A DNA stretch of 63,167 nt, taken from assembly GCA_017608625.1 (NCBI GenBank), contig JAFCFN010000004.1, positions 1-63,167 on the forward strand. Direction: 5' to 3'. This stretch comes from Candidatus Woesearchaeota archaeon (GTDB lineage Archaea; Nanobdellota; Nanobdellia; Woesearchaeales; JAFCFN01). Below the pieces are notes generated by a model, which did no database searches, was not told the DNA's origin, and saw only the letters and a list, made by a program, of their open reading frames with translations. A program made the translations under genes and the position numbers. Shown in pieces: positions 28,711 through 38,996 of the stretch (position 1 is its first letter; each line of letters begins with the position of its first letter).

Positions 28711-29491
28711 GCAAAGTTCTATTAACCTCTTCTTTCCCAACATTTTTTGAAAAAAGCCTTTTAATTTTTGCTATTACTCTAGGATCTTTGTAGTTTTCTC
28801 CAATTAATGCTGCTGCTAATTTTTTGTATTCTATAACCGCTTTACCTAAAGGAGAATGCTGAGAAGCAGGGATTGTGTAAGCAACGGATTCAAGTATTTT
28901 TATATCCTCTGGCAGTACAGCTAATACAGGCACATCTGTTGCTTCCTCTATCTCCTCCAAGCTTAATTCGAATTTTTTATTTCTAACTTTATTTAGTATC
29001 AAACCAGCAATAGGTGTCTTCTTTCTTTTTGCCACTTTTACAGCGTGCATTGTACAGCTTAAAGTTGGAAAATCCGGGGATGTTACAGCAATTAGCTGAT
29101 CAGATGCAACCATTGTTGCTATAATCTCTTCATTTAAAGTAGGAGAAGAGTCTAGTATAATCACATCATAATCTTTTTTGATATCATTTAGTTTTCTCTT
29201 TAATTCAAAAGGATTTATCTTTCTTCCTAGTAAAGCTCCTGGAAGAACATCAAACTGCTCATACTTTTTTATTGCTTTTGTTATTGGGACATTTTTGTTT
29301 AAAACATCATGCAGTGTAAATTCTGGATCAACTATACCTAGATGTAAGCCTAGATTTGGAGCAGAGAAATTAGCATCAACAATTAGAACCTTTTTATTAA
29401 ACTCATTGGCTAAGATAGCACCTAGATTAACAGCAGTGGTTGTTTTCCCTACACCTCCTTTTATAGAAATTACCCCAATAACTTTGCCCAT
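28676..29491 (-). CDS. MinD/ParA-family ATPase
   Basis: VIGVISIKGGVGKTTTAVNLGAILA deviant Walker A; DYDVIILDSSPTL; SPDFPTLSCTMHAVK. Confidence 0.92.
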   Translation of the reverse strand: MGKVIGVISIKGGVGKTTTAVNLGAILANEFNKKVLIVDANFSAPNLGLHLGIVDPEFTLHDVLNKNVPITKAIKKYEQFDVLPGALLGRKINPFELKRKLNDIKKDYDVIILDSSPTLNEEIIATMVASDQLIAVTSPDFPTLSCTMHAVKVAKRKKTPIAGLILNKVRNKKFELSLEEIEEATDVPVLAVLPEDIKILESVAYTIPASQHSPLGKAVIEYKKLAAALIGENYKDPRVIAKIKRLFSKNVGKEEVNRTLLKEKLKEENLQ

Positions 29492-29506
29492 TATTTATAC
29501 ACCTCC

Positions 29507-29566
29507 AAACCTCAAAAGGTTTGATCGTTTAAGGGACATGCGCTCACTTTGTTCGCTTAGTCCCTT
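29507..29566 (-). repeat. Dispersed two-hairpin intergenic element, copy B
   Basis: AAACCtcaaaaGGTTT-GATCGTTT-AAGGGACatgcgctcactttgttcgcttaGTCCCTT. Confidence 0.7.
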
Positions 29567-29584
29567 GGTCTCGCTTTGCTTGAC

Positions 29585-32500
29585 TTATTTATACACTTCT
29601 TTTAGTTTATTAAGCAGATGTTGTTTATATTCTTTTGTTTTTTTGATTTGTTTTTTAGTCTTTTCATCCAGTTTTTCTATATCTTTAATTATGTCTTTTA
29701 CAAATTTCTTTGCTTCTTTTTCAGCCAGCAGTTCCTTCCTTTCTTCTATTTTCTTAACTATTTCTTTTTTAACATTAATATCTTTTTCTATTTCTTTTTC
29801 AGCCTTTTTATAGTCTTCTATTTTTCCAATTCTTTCTTTAAGTTTCTTTATTGTTTCGGTTTCTATTTTATTTATATCTTTAACAGCTTTTTTGAATTCT
29901 TTTAGATCTCTTTCTTTTTTGTTTAGAACGGCTAGTTCGAGTTTCTCTTTGAAAGTAAGTGATTCTTCTTTTTCTGACAATTCCTCTTTTTTAGGCAATT
30001 TTACAAATTGTCTTTCTATTACTTTTTCCTTTTCTTTTAACTCTTCAATCTTTTCCTTCTTTTTAAATAAATCTTTTTTAATGCCAGTTAATGCATTTTC
30101 TAACTTTTTCAGCAGTTTTGTATTCTCAACTATACCAAATGTTGAAGCAGTTATTTTTTTATCCAACACTTCACACTCTTTTTGAATATTTTTTAGCTCT
30201 TCTTTTTCTTTATCAAGAAGTCTTATCTTAGACTGTTCTCTTAAAGCTAATACTCTTTCTTTATTTTTTAGTTTCCTTATTTTGTTTATGATTAACTTAA
30301 TATTTAAATCAAGGTTTTTCAATTTCTTTTCCAAGTTCTTTAAAGGAGCGTCTGCTTTCTTTTTTAGCGCATCAGGAATAACTACCCCTGCTCTTTCAAA
30401 TCTTGAGAATTTAGCTTCTTTTCTTTTGTAAAGTTCTTTGAGTAATTTAACAAATCCTTGTTTCTTGATTTGGAAATTTTGTTCATCTTTTTCAAATTCT
30501 TTTCTTACATTAGATAAAGTTGATTTTTGACTTGAAAGTTTTTCTATAGTAGTTTGCAGTAAAGCAATTCTTTCATTGGTTATAGCTTTTACAAGCTCTT
30601 TTTCTTTTTTAATAGATTCTAGCTTTTTGAGATGCTCTTTATAATCATTGAGTAAGTCCTGAGTTGCTGCAATTTTGGTTTTTATATCCTTAGATAATTC
30701 TTCATCTTTTTTGATTAATGTTAGCAATTTGTTTTCTTTGTTCTTCAACTTTCTTTCTTTTGTTTCTATTTTTCTTATATCCTCTGTCATATCTTCTATC
30801 GCTTGCTTTCTCTCATTAAGCTTTTTCAGATCTTTTTCTAATTTTGTTATCTCGTTTTCTAATCTTGTAACTTTTTCTTCATCTTTTTTCTTTATTGTTT
30901 CTAAACTAATGACAAACTCTTTACCTTCTTTTTCAAGCTCTCTTGTTTTTGCTATTTTTTCTTTTAACTCTTCAATCTTCTCTTTTTCTTTTACTAAATC
31001 TTTAGGTTTGATTGTTTTCTCTATTTCTATCTTTAGTTTGCCAGGGAACTTTTCAATTTTATCGGCCATCTTATGCCCTACTCTTATAATTTCTTCTTTA
31101 TGTCTTTGTACAGTTACTATTATAGTAATAGATCCAGAGATGCAGACAAGTGTTATTAGTATCCATAAGATATTATTTTCTATAGTATCGACCACAGAAT
31201 TTACTGCTGAGGAAATCCAAGCTATTAATTTAGGTCTTTCTTCTATGTGGGGTTTTGGGATCTCTTCCATAGGATGAATTTCTTCCGGCAGTGTTGGAGC
31301 TGTATAATTACAACTCCGTATTTCTGTTTTATTACCTAGACCACATGCTATATCTTTACATATTCTTGTTTGGGTTCCATTTTCTGTACACTCAGACCAC
31401 TCTGTGCAGTTCCATTTTATAGAACATCCTGCTTTGCCTGCTCTGCTAGGTGCAGGAGCAGCACAATCAACTGGGCAATTATTATAATCTTCTCCACTAT
31501 CACATATTCCGTCTCCGCAATAACTTTCTTGTTTTATTGAGAATCCTGATAAGTTTGTAAGTGTTATTGTTAAGGTGTCTTCTGTTTTATCTTGCACCAC
31601 ATTACTTAAATATTGCCATGTTCCTCCACATTCTTGTTGACTAAAATTCCAGTCAGCACACTTATACAAGCTAAGATAGTTTTCATTTGTAAATGCTATA
31701 TTGCTGTAATTGAAAGTTAGTGTGACATTGCTTTGGTTAAACTCACTTTCAACAGCGTATGTTGCTAAATAACCTGTTACAGGAGTTTGCTTTTTGTCTA
31801 TTCTAAGTGTTTTATTGTTGTATTTTGTTAGATTAACATTATTTAATTTTATTTTTATTGAACTATTGTATGCTTCGAAAAACAGATCATAATTCAAAAT
31901 AGGTTGTGAGCTATTCAGTGTTTCATTAAATTGATAATTGCTTACTTCTTTTTCTGTTCCAGTAATGTAAAGAGTGAGATCTACTGGAACATTATTTCCA
32001 TTACTATCTTTCACAGTTATTGTAAACTCGAATCCTGTATTTGATATGAAATAATCTGTTATGTTTACTAGATTTCCTAAAGTGTCATTAGCATAGAAAG
32101 TTATATCATATCTGCCATTAATTGTTGTTGAATAATTTAACGGGAATGATGTTATTGAAGCAGTTGTTGAGTCTGGCAGTGTTATTGTTGCCCATAGAGT
32201 TGATATATTTGAGTTATCAGTCGCATTTGCATCTATTGTTATATTCTCTCCAGTCATAACAGCAGCGGGATATATTGAGTAATTTATAGTTGGAGGAGTT
32301 ATCTCTGTTCTAATTTTATAATTATAATATTCTGTGCTATTCCAGTTATTGTATAAATCACTAGCAAGCCATCTATAATTGTATTCTCCTACTGAAAGAT
32401 TTGTAAATGTGTAATAATACACATCTCCTGATTTTGTTGTTACAGTAAAATTCTGGCCATTAAATTCTAGAATTACTTTGCTTATGTTTACATTATCTGT

Positions 32501-35500
32501 CCATGTAGCATAAAGTGTAAAGAATGTTTCATTTAGTAAAGCAGGAGATTCAGGATCTGCTCTTATGTTAAAGTAAACAGGAGCAGATAAGTCAGCTATA
32601 TTAAAGTATGTTTTTTGTGTATTATTTAGATTGTTTGATGTATCATTTACAATTATTGTTATGTTATATCTTCCTAGATAAGTTGTGTCTGTGAAGAGCT
32701 CTTCATATAAACCAGAGCTTGAGTTATAGCTTAGTTCTAGTAATTGATCGTTGTCAGCCCATTCAATATTTGCCAAAACACTATCAATAGCAGTTTCATC
32801 AGATGCATTTACCTTTATAGCGATTGGAGTATTATAATTATAAGTTACATTAGTAAGTGGAGCTGTTATAATCACACTTGGAGCAGTTATATCTATAACA
32901 TCAAAGAAATCAGTTTCTGTGTTGTTCGTATTATTGGATGCATCTCTTGCAATTATTCTTATGTAATATCTTCCTGCTGGATCTTGATTAGTAGGAGTAT
33001 AAGTATAATACCATACGTTATTGTCACTTTTTATCATGTCAAATGTCAGTGTTATGTTGTCCGGCTTTGTTATATTTAGTTTTACAGTCACATTTGTAGC
33101 GTCTATTACATTTACAGTTATATTAGTTGTTTGAGTTTGATTAATTACTCCAGGCGTTGTTGTTATGTTTATTACGGAAGGATTTTGTGTATCTTGCACT
33201 GTTATAAGGAGTGTTTTTGAGCTGGATGAATAGTTTCGCGTAGTAGGATAAACTGCTGTTATATTATAAACACCTAGTTCAGTGTATGTTGTTGTATTTT
33301 CTAATGGGCTTGTACCATTATTAATCAAAGCTCCATCTTGATATAGTTCTAGATAACCTGCTGGAGGAGTAATTGTTTCTGCCTTAATTGCTACAGCTGT
33401 GTTTATTTCTATTGTTTTATTTTCTGTAAGATTATCTAGTGTTAAATTGATCGAAGAGTTTGCTTTGTTTATCATATACTCTGACAGAGGTGTACTATTC
33501 CAATTATTGTAAACGTCGTTTGCATACCATTTATATGAATAATTTCCAGCAGGAAGGGATTGTATAGTGAAATAATACTTGTCTCCAGATTTTGTAGTTA
33601 CTGTGTTATTTTCTCCATTGAGTTCAAATAGTACAGAGTTAACTTTTATATTATCTGTCCATGTGCAATAGAAAATATAGGATTGATTAGGGCTATATGT
33701 TGTTGGTGAAACTGGATCAGTAGTTATATTACTCCAAGCTGGAGGGGAGATATCATTTATTTCAAAACTTGTTTTTTCTGTATCGTTTACATTATTGGAT
33801 GTATCATTGGCTATTATTGTTATATTGTATTCTGTTATTATTGACGTTTCATCAAAAACATTCTCATAAAATAAAGAAGTTGAATTATAGTTTAGTTTTA
33901 GTATTCTGTTATTTCCATCCCAACTTACATTTGCTAGAACACTGTCTACTTGTGTTTCATCTGTTGCATTAACTTTGATAGGTACTACAGAATTATAATC
34001 ATAAATTGTATTTTCAACAGGTTCTATAATCTCCACAACAGGTTTTGTTATGTCTAATACTGTAAAGTTTATAGTTTCTGTATCATTTATATTATTAGAT
34101 GTGTCATTTGCAATAACTCTTACGTAATATATTCCTGCTTTGTTTTGATTGTTTGCGGTATATTCATAATAGTATACATCATTGATGCCTTCTAACATTT
34201 CATAACTTTCAGTTATATTATCTGCACGGGTTATGTTTACAATTACTTTGCTAATATCTGTGTTGTCTGTTACTATGACTGTTATATTTGTTGTTTGAGT
34301 CTGGTTTATTGTAGCAGGAGTAGCAGTTAAGTTAGTTACAGAAGGATTTGTATTGTCCTCTACTTCTATGAAATGGGTTTCATAGCTAGGAGTATAATTT
34401 CTGCTTCCATTATAAATAGCAGTTATATTGTAGATTCCTGTTTCATTATATATCATAAAAATTGTTAGTGGAGATGAGCCATTAGCTATTTTTACACCAT
34501 TTTGGTATAACTCGATATAGCCTGTAGAAGGAATTATTAAGGTTGCTGTTATGTTTACTTGTAAACCAGCTTCTATTGTGATATTTTCATCATAATTGTT
34601 TAGTGTTAAGTTAATTAATGAAATCATTTTTGGATTTACTGTAACATTATCTGTTAGCTTGATTAGTTCTGTTCCTATTGAATCACATGTAACATTATAA
34701 TCAAATGTTCCGTTTTCTGCAAATGACCTGTTATATTCATATAACTCTGTTGTTGTGTTGAATATCATTATTGCACTTGAATCTGCAAAATCAATTGTAC
34801 AAATTGCAGCAAGTATGGGATTTCCATTTACAACTTTTGTATAATTAGCAAAGAATTTTATTTGTTCATCTACATATTTTGTTTGATTGGCATAAGGCAT
34901 ATCTTTATCAGTTTCATCCCAGATTACTAGTTTTGCATTTCCTGCTGTTGTAAAAGATGTAAAGTGACTTACATTAAATATCGCTGTGCCATTTACATAA
35001 CTTACATTTGAACAAATTGAAGCATTACAATACTCTCCATTTATATATACGTCAGGAGCATCCTCCCATCCGAGATTTCTGATGTAGAGTGTAGCAGATG
35101 AATTAAAACTAGAATGTAGCCCAGTGATTGTTACATTATTATAAGAAAGTTTTACTGCTGTATCAAAATCCTGATCAACTGCATTAACACATTCATGCCA
35201 TATTACCATGTCTGTATCAGGATTGTCAAGTATGGCTGTACTGTTACATACATTACTTAAATCAGGTAAAGAAGCCCAATCTGTTGTGTTTCCAGAGAAA
35301 TTACTGTAGTTTGGTACAGCCTCTCTGTTCACTTCTACAATTCTTGTTAAAGAGATATTCTTGTGTCCAAGCGAATCATAAACTTCACAATACCAGGAAT
35401 AGTTTCCGTCAGAGAGGTTCAATAATGTAAATTCTGCAGTTGTGTTTGTTCCAGATATATTGACTGTTTTGTTTAAGGTTCCTTCAAAATAAAAGGAGAT

Positions 35501-38485
35501 ATTTTTAAGGTTAAGATTGTCAATTACACTACAGTTAAAGTAAATATTTCCATCTCCATCAACTGCATTATCATTTGGTGAGAGAGAAGTAAATGAAGGA
35601 GGAGTTGTATCAACAGTAAAGCTTCTTGTTTCACTTGTATTTATATTATTTGCATCATCCCAACAAGTTATATTCCAGTAGTGTGTGCCATCACTAAATC
35701 CTGAGACTGTATAGTTCGTTGCTGTAGCATTATGACTTATTATATTGCTAGCATTGACAATACCATCAATAGTTAAATTGCAACGCAAACCTACATCAAG
35801 ATTATCTGTAGCTGTCCAATTAAAGTTAATTTCAGTAGAGCTTGTATTAAATGTATCCAATGGGGAATTTATAGTTATTGTTGGCTTTGTATTGTCTATT
35901 ATGAAATAGTATGCCATTAAATCAAAGCTGCATCTATCATAGATATCACAAGCCTCTATTTTTATCTTGTATTTTCCGTCAGTAGCTGATGTTGTATCAT
36001 ATATCTGAAATTCTGTTCCTTCTGGCACAGAACTGTTAATTGTCTCAAGAAAACCATTATCATAAGTCATTAAACTGACATTATAATCAAAAGGATCTCC
36101 ATTAGGATCATGCGACGCAAGCCAGGTTATATTTAAAATTCCTTTATAAACTTTGAAATATTCTGGATTAGTGATTTGCGGTTTTGTTGGTGGATCCCTG
36201 CCTTGTTCCCATATATCAGTCTGTAGAGTGGAGTATGCATTATTTCCTAAGCTGTCATTTGCCCAAACCTTATACTGGAACTGCTGATTGTTAGCAAAGT
36301 CAAACCAGTGAATATGTGCATCTGCCTCCCAATTATTTTCTAAGTTCCATGTTGTTCCATTATCAGCAGAATAATAAGTGTGCCCTGTTCCAAGTGTTAT
36401 GTTTTGCCTTCTTAACTCCCATGCAGCACTTATATTACTTACATCACGCGCTTCCAATATTATTGACATGTTTGGAGTAGCTTTAACACTTAATATTGTT
36501 CCATTAGAATTTATTGAGAAACGCAAGAATTTCCTTCCATAAGGCAAGGTTGGATCAAATGGTTCAAGCCCTCCAATATACACACAATTTGCATTTGTTA
36601 AAGGATCTCCTGCAGTATAACTAGAGTTACAATAATATACATCAAGATCATCTACAGTTCCTGTTTTATTGACAACATATACCTCAAGTCTATAGCTTAC
36701 ATTTTCAGCAACATAAAGTCCTGTGAAATTTATTTTTACAGAACGATTTACATAAATATCTTCGTAAGTACTGTTAAACTTATCAAGATCTTTAATAAAT
36801 AGATTGTATTTGCTTGGCCTATAAAACCAGTGAGATATATTTGCACACCATCTTCCATTTTGAAGACTGCCTCCTATTAAACTCATGTTAACATAACCAG
36901 GATCTTCTGGAATAATTCCAGCTTGCTCAGCTGTGCCACTGTTGTTATAGTAAAGTTTAGCTTCTGTTATGTTTGTTACACCTGTTATATTTACCTTTAT
37001 CTGGATATCTCCTCCACTACTAGCATTAAGATCAGAAGGAATTTGCTCCCAGTCAGAGAAAGAAGGGTATATTGAAATACCTCTAATTTGAATGTCGTCA
37101 ACTTTACACTCTTCATTTGGCACACTGCTATAACATCTAAACCTTATTTTAAAGTTAGGATTGTTATTAGCATCAGGTGTTAAACTATTGTTATCAAAAG
37201 TATAAGCAGCAGTATTTGTTCCTGTGATATTAAGCACATTAATCCAAGTTGTGCCATTATACCAATCTGCTCTTAGGTACTCTCCTGCATCAAGTCCATC
37301 AGTATCATACCAAAAACTAAAGGTTATATTCTTATAATTGGCTGTGCTAATGCTTGTTTCAATTATACTTTCACCATCTGTATTTTCAGTTTCTATATAA
37401 TAAATTCCAGCATAAGGATCATCTGTTGCAATTGCCCAAGCTCTACCTATTCCTGAAGTAGTCCAATTGTTTGTTGCTAAAGAAGCAGATTCCCAGTCTT
37501 CAAAGAATGTTCCACTGAAATTTGACAAAGGCGCAGCATCATGGATATAATCAAATTCCAGATATGTTATTGGTCCTTGGGTGCTTATAATTTTAAAATC
37601 AAACTGATTTGTTTGGTAAGAGAGATTATTTAGAATTATGTCTTGCCATTCTCCTGAAGAGTTAAATACTTTGGATTTTCCTAATAATGGGGAAGTAGTA
37701 TTAACATGATAGATTTCAAACCAAGTATTTTTAAGTTCTTGATTCCTTACATAAACATTAATAATGCTTCCATTTGTTAGATTGTGAGCAAATGTAACTC
37801 TTATAAACTCATTTGCATAAATTGGTTCTGACCAATTATCATCTTTGCGCTCAACTTCAGCAAATATGTCAGAAATGAATGAATAATTACTATCTAAATG
37901 TTCAGCAGCAGTAATATTAATCTCAGCAAATCCTGGATCCTCTGCTGTTAAAACAAAAGTATATTCTTGTCCAGGTATAATATTCATTAACTTAGTCCAG
38001 CTGCCGTGACAGCTTTGTTCTGTAAAATTCCAGTCTTTACATTTATATAACATGGTTCCTTTTGCTACTGCAGTTACAGTCGCATTATCAAAGACTATAT
38101 TGGTTGGGTCAATGGCATAAACCTCAACAAATTTTCCTTCTTTTTCATTTGGAACATCATCTATACCAATTTCAATTGTTTCATTGTATGTTAAATTATT
38201 GAATTCTATTTTCTTTACAGGGGTTGATTTTGGAATTACCTCAACCTTTTTTCCTATAATATTAATCTCTGCATAAATTGAATTATTCTTGCTATCTTTT
38301 AATTTATAATCAGCCATGGCTAAGATAGAAGCATTAGTTATATTAGTTCCATTTACTTTATAGACTGCTTCGCCTGCTTGAACAAAAATATCATTAATAA
38401 TAGGAACAGCTATTATTTGTGGCAATAATATTATAGCAACTAATGCAAAGATACAGATTCCAATTATTGCTTTTTTGTTGTTCAT
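29585..38485 (-). CDS. 2966-aa secreted/membrane protein: signal peptide, many Ig-like/cadherin-like repeats, TSP1-like segment, TM helix, about 500-aa cytoplasmic coiled coil
   Basis: Signal peptide AIIGICIFALVAIILLPQIIAVP; repeated TTNITVxVxDNT.. NDTSNN units; WNCTEWSECTENGTQTRICK; TM ILWILITLVCISGSITIIVTV; Lys/Glu heptads to C-terminus. Confidence 0.9.
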   Translation of the reverse strand: MNNKKAIIGICIFALVAIILLPQIIAVPIINDIFVQAGEAVYKVNGTNITNASILAMADYKLKDSKNNSIYAEINIIGKKVEVIPKSTPVKKIEFNNLTYNETIEIGIDDVPNEKEGKFVEVYAIDPTNIVFDNATVTAVAKGTMLYKCKDWNFTEQSCHGSWTKLMNIIPGQEYTFVLTAEDPGFAEINITAAEHLDSNYSFISDIFAEVERKDDNWSEPIYANEFIRVTFAHNLTNGSIINVYVRNQELKNTWFEIYHVNTTSPLLGKSKVFNSSGEWQDIILNNLSYQTNQFDFKIISTQGPITYLEFDYIHDAAPLSNFSGTFFEDWESASLATNNWTTSGIGRAWAIATDDPYAGIYYIETENTDGESIIETSISTANYKNITFSFWYDTDGLDAGEYLRADWYNGTTWINVLNITGTNTAAYTFDNNSLTPDANNNPNFKIRFRCYSSVPNEECKVDDIQIRGISIYPSFSDWEQIPSDLNASSGGDIQIKVNITGVTNITEAKLYYNNSGTAEQAGIIPEDPGYVNMSLIGGSLQNGRWCANISHWFYRPSKYNLFIKDLDKFNSTYEDIYVNRSVKINFTGLYVAENVSYRLEVYVVNKTGTVDDLDVYYCNSSYTAGDPLTNANCVYIGGLEPFDPTLPYGRKFLRFSINSNGTILSVKATPNMSIILEARDVSNISAAWELRRQNITLGTGHTYYSADNGTTWNLENNWEADAHIHWFDFANNQQFQYKVWANDSLGNNAYSTLQTDIWEQGRDPPTKPQITNPEYFKVYKGILNITWLASHDPNGDPFDYNVSLMTYDNGFLETINSSVPEGTEFQIYDTTSATDGKYKIKIEACDIYDRCSFDLMAYYFIIDNTKPTITINSPLDTFNTSSTEINFNWTATDNLDVGLRCNLTIDGIVNASNIISHNATATNYTVSGFSDGTHYWNITCWDDANNINTSETRSFTVDTTPPSFTSLSPNDNAVDGDGNIYFNCSVIDNLNLKNISFYFEGTLNKTVNISGTNTTAEFTLLNLSDGNYSWYCEVYDSLGHKNISLTRIVEVNREAVPNYSNFSGNTTDWASLPDLSNVCNSTAILDNPDTDMVIWHECVNAVDQDFDTAVKLSYNNVTITGLHSSFNSSATLYIRNLGWEDAPDVYINGEYCNASICSNVSYVNGTAIFNVSHFTSFTTAGNAKLVIWDETDKDMPYANQTKYVDEQIKFFANYTKVVNGNPILAAICTIDFADSSAIMIFNTTTELYEYNRSFAENGTFDYNVTCDSIGTELIKLTDNVTVNPKMISLINLTLNNYDENITIEAGLQVNITATLIIPSTGYIELYQNGVKIANGSSPLTIFMIYNETGIYNITAIYNGSRNYTPSYETHFIEVEDNTNPSVTNLTATPATINQTQTTNITVIVTDNTDISKVIVNITRADNITESYEMLEGINDVYYYEYTANNQNKAGIYYVRVIANDTSNNINDTETINFTVLDITKPVVEIIEPVENTIYDYNSVVPIKVNATDETQVDSVLANVSWDGNNRILKLNYNSTSLFYENVFDETSIITEYNITIIANDTSNNVNDTEKTSFEINDISPPAWSNITTDPVSPTTYSPNQSYIFYCTWTDNIKVNSVLFELNGENNTVTTKSGDKYYFTIQSLPAGNYSYKWYANDVYNNWNSTPLSEYMINKANSSINLTLDNLTENKTIEINTAVAIKAETITPPAGYLELYQDGALINNGTSPLENTTTYTELGVYNITAVYPTTRNYSSSSKTLLITVQDTQNPSVINITTTPGVINQTQTTNITVNVIDATNVTVKLNITKPDNITLTFDMIKSDNNVWYYTYTPTNQDPAGRYYIRIIARDASNNTNNTETDFFDVIDITAPSVIITAPLTNVTYNYNTPIAIKVNASDETAIDSVLANIEWADNDQLLELSYNSSSGLYEELFTDTTYLGRYNITIIVNDTSNNLNNTQKTYFNIADLSAPVYFNIRADPESPALLNETFFTLYATWTDNVNISKVILEFNGQNFTVTTKSGDVYYYTFTNLSVGEYNYRWLASDLYNNWNSTEYYNYKIRTEITPPTINYSIYPAAVMTGENITIDANATDNSNISTLWATITLPDSTTASITSFPLNYSTTINGRYDITFYANDTLGNLVNITDYFISNTGFEFTITVKDSNGNNVPVDLTLYITGTEKEVSNYQFNETLNSSQPILNYDLFFEAYNSSIKIKLNNVNLTKYNNKTLRIDKKQTPVTGYLATYAVESEFNQSNVTLTFNYSNIAFTNENYLSLYKCADWNFSQQECGGTWQYLSNVVQDKTEDTLTITLTNLSGFSIKQESYCGDGICDSGEDYNNCPVDCAAPAPSRAGKAGCSIKWNCTEWSECTENGTQTRICKDIACGLGNKTEIRSCNYTAPTLPEEIHPMEEIPKPHIEERPKLIAWISSAVNSVVDTIENNILWILITLVCISGSITIIVTVQRHKEEIIRVGHKMADKIEKFPGKLKIEIEKTIKPKDLVKEKEKIEELKEKIAKTRELEKEGKEFVISLETIKKKDEEKVTRLENEITKLEKDLKKLNERKQAIEDMTEDIRKIETKERKLKNKENKLLTLIKKDEELSKDIKTKIAATQDLLNDYKEHLKKLESIKKEKELVKAITNERIALLQTTIEKLSSQKSTLSNVRKEFEKDEQNFQIKKQGFVKLLKELYKRKEAKFSRFERAGVVIPDALKKKADAPLKNLEKKLKNLDLNIKLIINKIRKLKNKERVLALREQSKIRLLDKEKEELKNIQKECEVLDKKITASTFGIVENTKLLKKLENALTGIKKDLFKKKEKIEELKEKEKVIERQFVKLPKKEELSEKEESLTFKEKLELAVLNKKERDLKEFKKAVKDINKIETETIKKLKERIGKIEDYKKAEKEIEKDINVKKEIVKKIEERKELLAEKEAKKFVKDIIKDIEKLDEKTKKQIKKTKEYKQHLLNKLKEVYK

Positions 38486-38778
38486 TTCTCAACAAACACC
38501 TTCTTTTTTTCATAAGCACATTTCCATAATTTTAGGAAATCCTCTACTTCAGGAGCATATTTAATAGAAACAAGAAGAACTGTTCTTCCAAGATGTTCTA
38601 TATTTAATGCTTTAATTATACCAGATTTACCATCTCTTCCTTTAAGAGCATAATAAAATCTGACTTTGTCTTTTTTCAGCAAATGTTCTGTAGAATAAGT
38701 AAAAATTAGTGCCTCTTTATAATTCTCAATAGAATTCTCTTTATCCTCTTTTTTTGCTGGCATTTTGCTAAAAAACAT
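38482..38778 (-). CDS. 98-aa protein homologous to the C-terminal domain of the MNT protein at 9034-9621
   Basis: EALIFTYSTEHLLKKDKVRFYYALKGRDGKSGIIKALNIEHLGRTVLLVSIKYAPEVEDFLKLW vs SYAIFTYNLANLSHTEKIKFNYALNGRKGTGVLQNLKGMSLGKGVVQVPITTSLTFEEFLEKW. Confidence 0.8.
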   Translation of the reverse strand: MFFSKMPAKKEDKENSIENYKEALIFTYSTEHLLKKDKVRFYYALKGRDGKSGIIKALNIEHLGRTVLLVSIKYAPEVEDFLKLWKCAYEKKKVFVEK

Positions 38779-38786
38779 AAAATTGT

Positions 38787-38864
38787 TAATGTTAAATAGA
38801 TTAACATTACTGCTATATAAAGGTTTTGGTGTTATATTTATTAACTTGTTAAATAGGTTAACAA
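38787..38864 (-). promoter_or_regulatory. Two palindromes flanking a minus-strand TATA box
   Basis: 38787-38809 TAATGTTAA-ATAGA-TTAACATTA; 38846-38864 TTGTTAA-ATAGG-TTAACAA; TATA (TTATATA, minus strand) 38814-38820 between them. Confidence 0.75.
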
Positions 38865-38959
38865 ATAATGAAAAATAAACTTTTTATTGATTATGTCCAG
38901 AAATAGGTTTTTATTAGCTTTTTTATGCTGTTAAGAATCACATAAATAAAATTCAAGAC

Positions 38960-38996
38960 AGTTTTGTTTGCAACTAATCTGATTAAAAACAAAACT
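38960..38996 (-). terminator. Hairpin at the 3' end of CDS 38995-39798
   Basis: AGTTTTGTTT / AAACAAAACT inverted repeat. Confidence 0.4.

Noticed and set aside
29178-29813. Long plus-strand ORF (211 aa) plus other plus-strand ORFs opposite the giant gene
   Set aside because: Ser/Phe-rich translations antisense to strongly supported MinD and coiled-coil coding sequence; typical shadow ORFs of Lys/Glu-rich genes.
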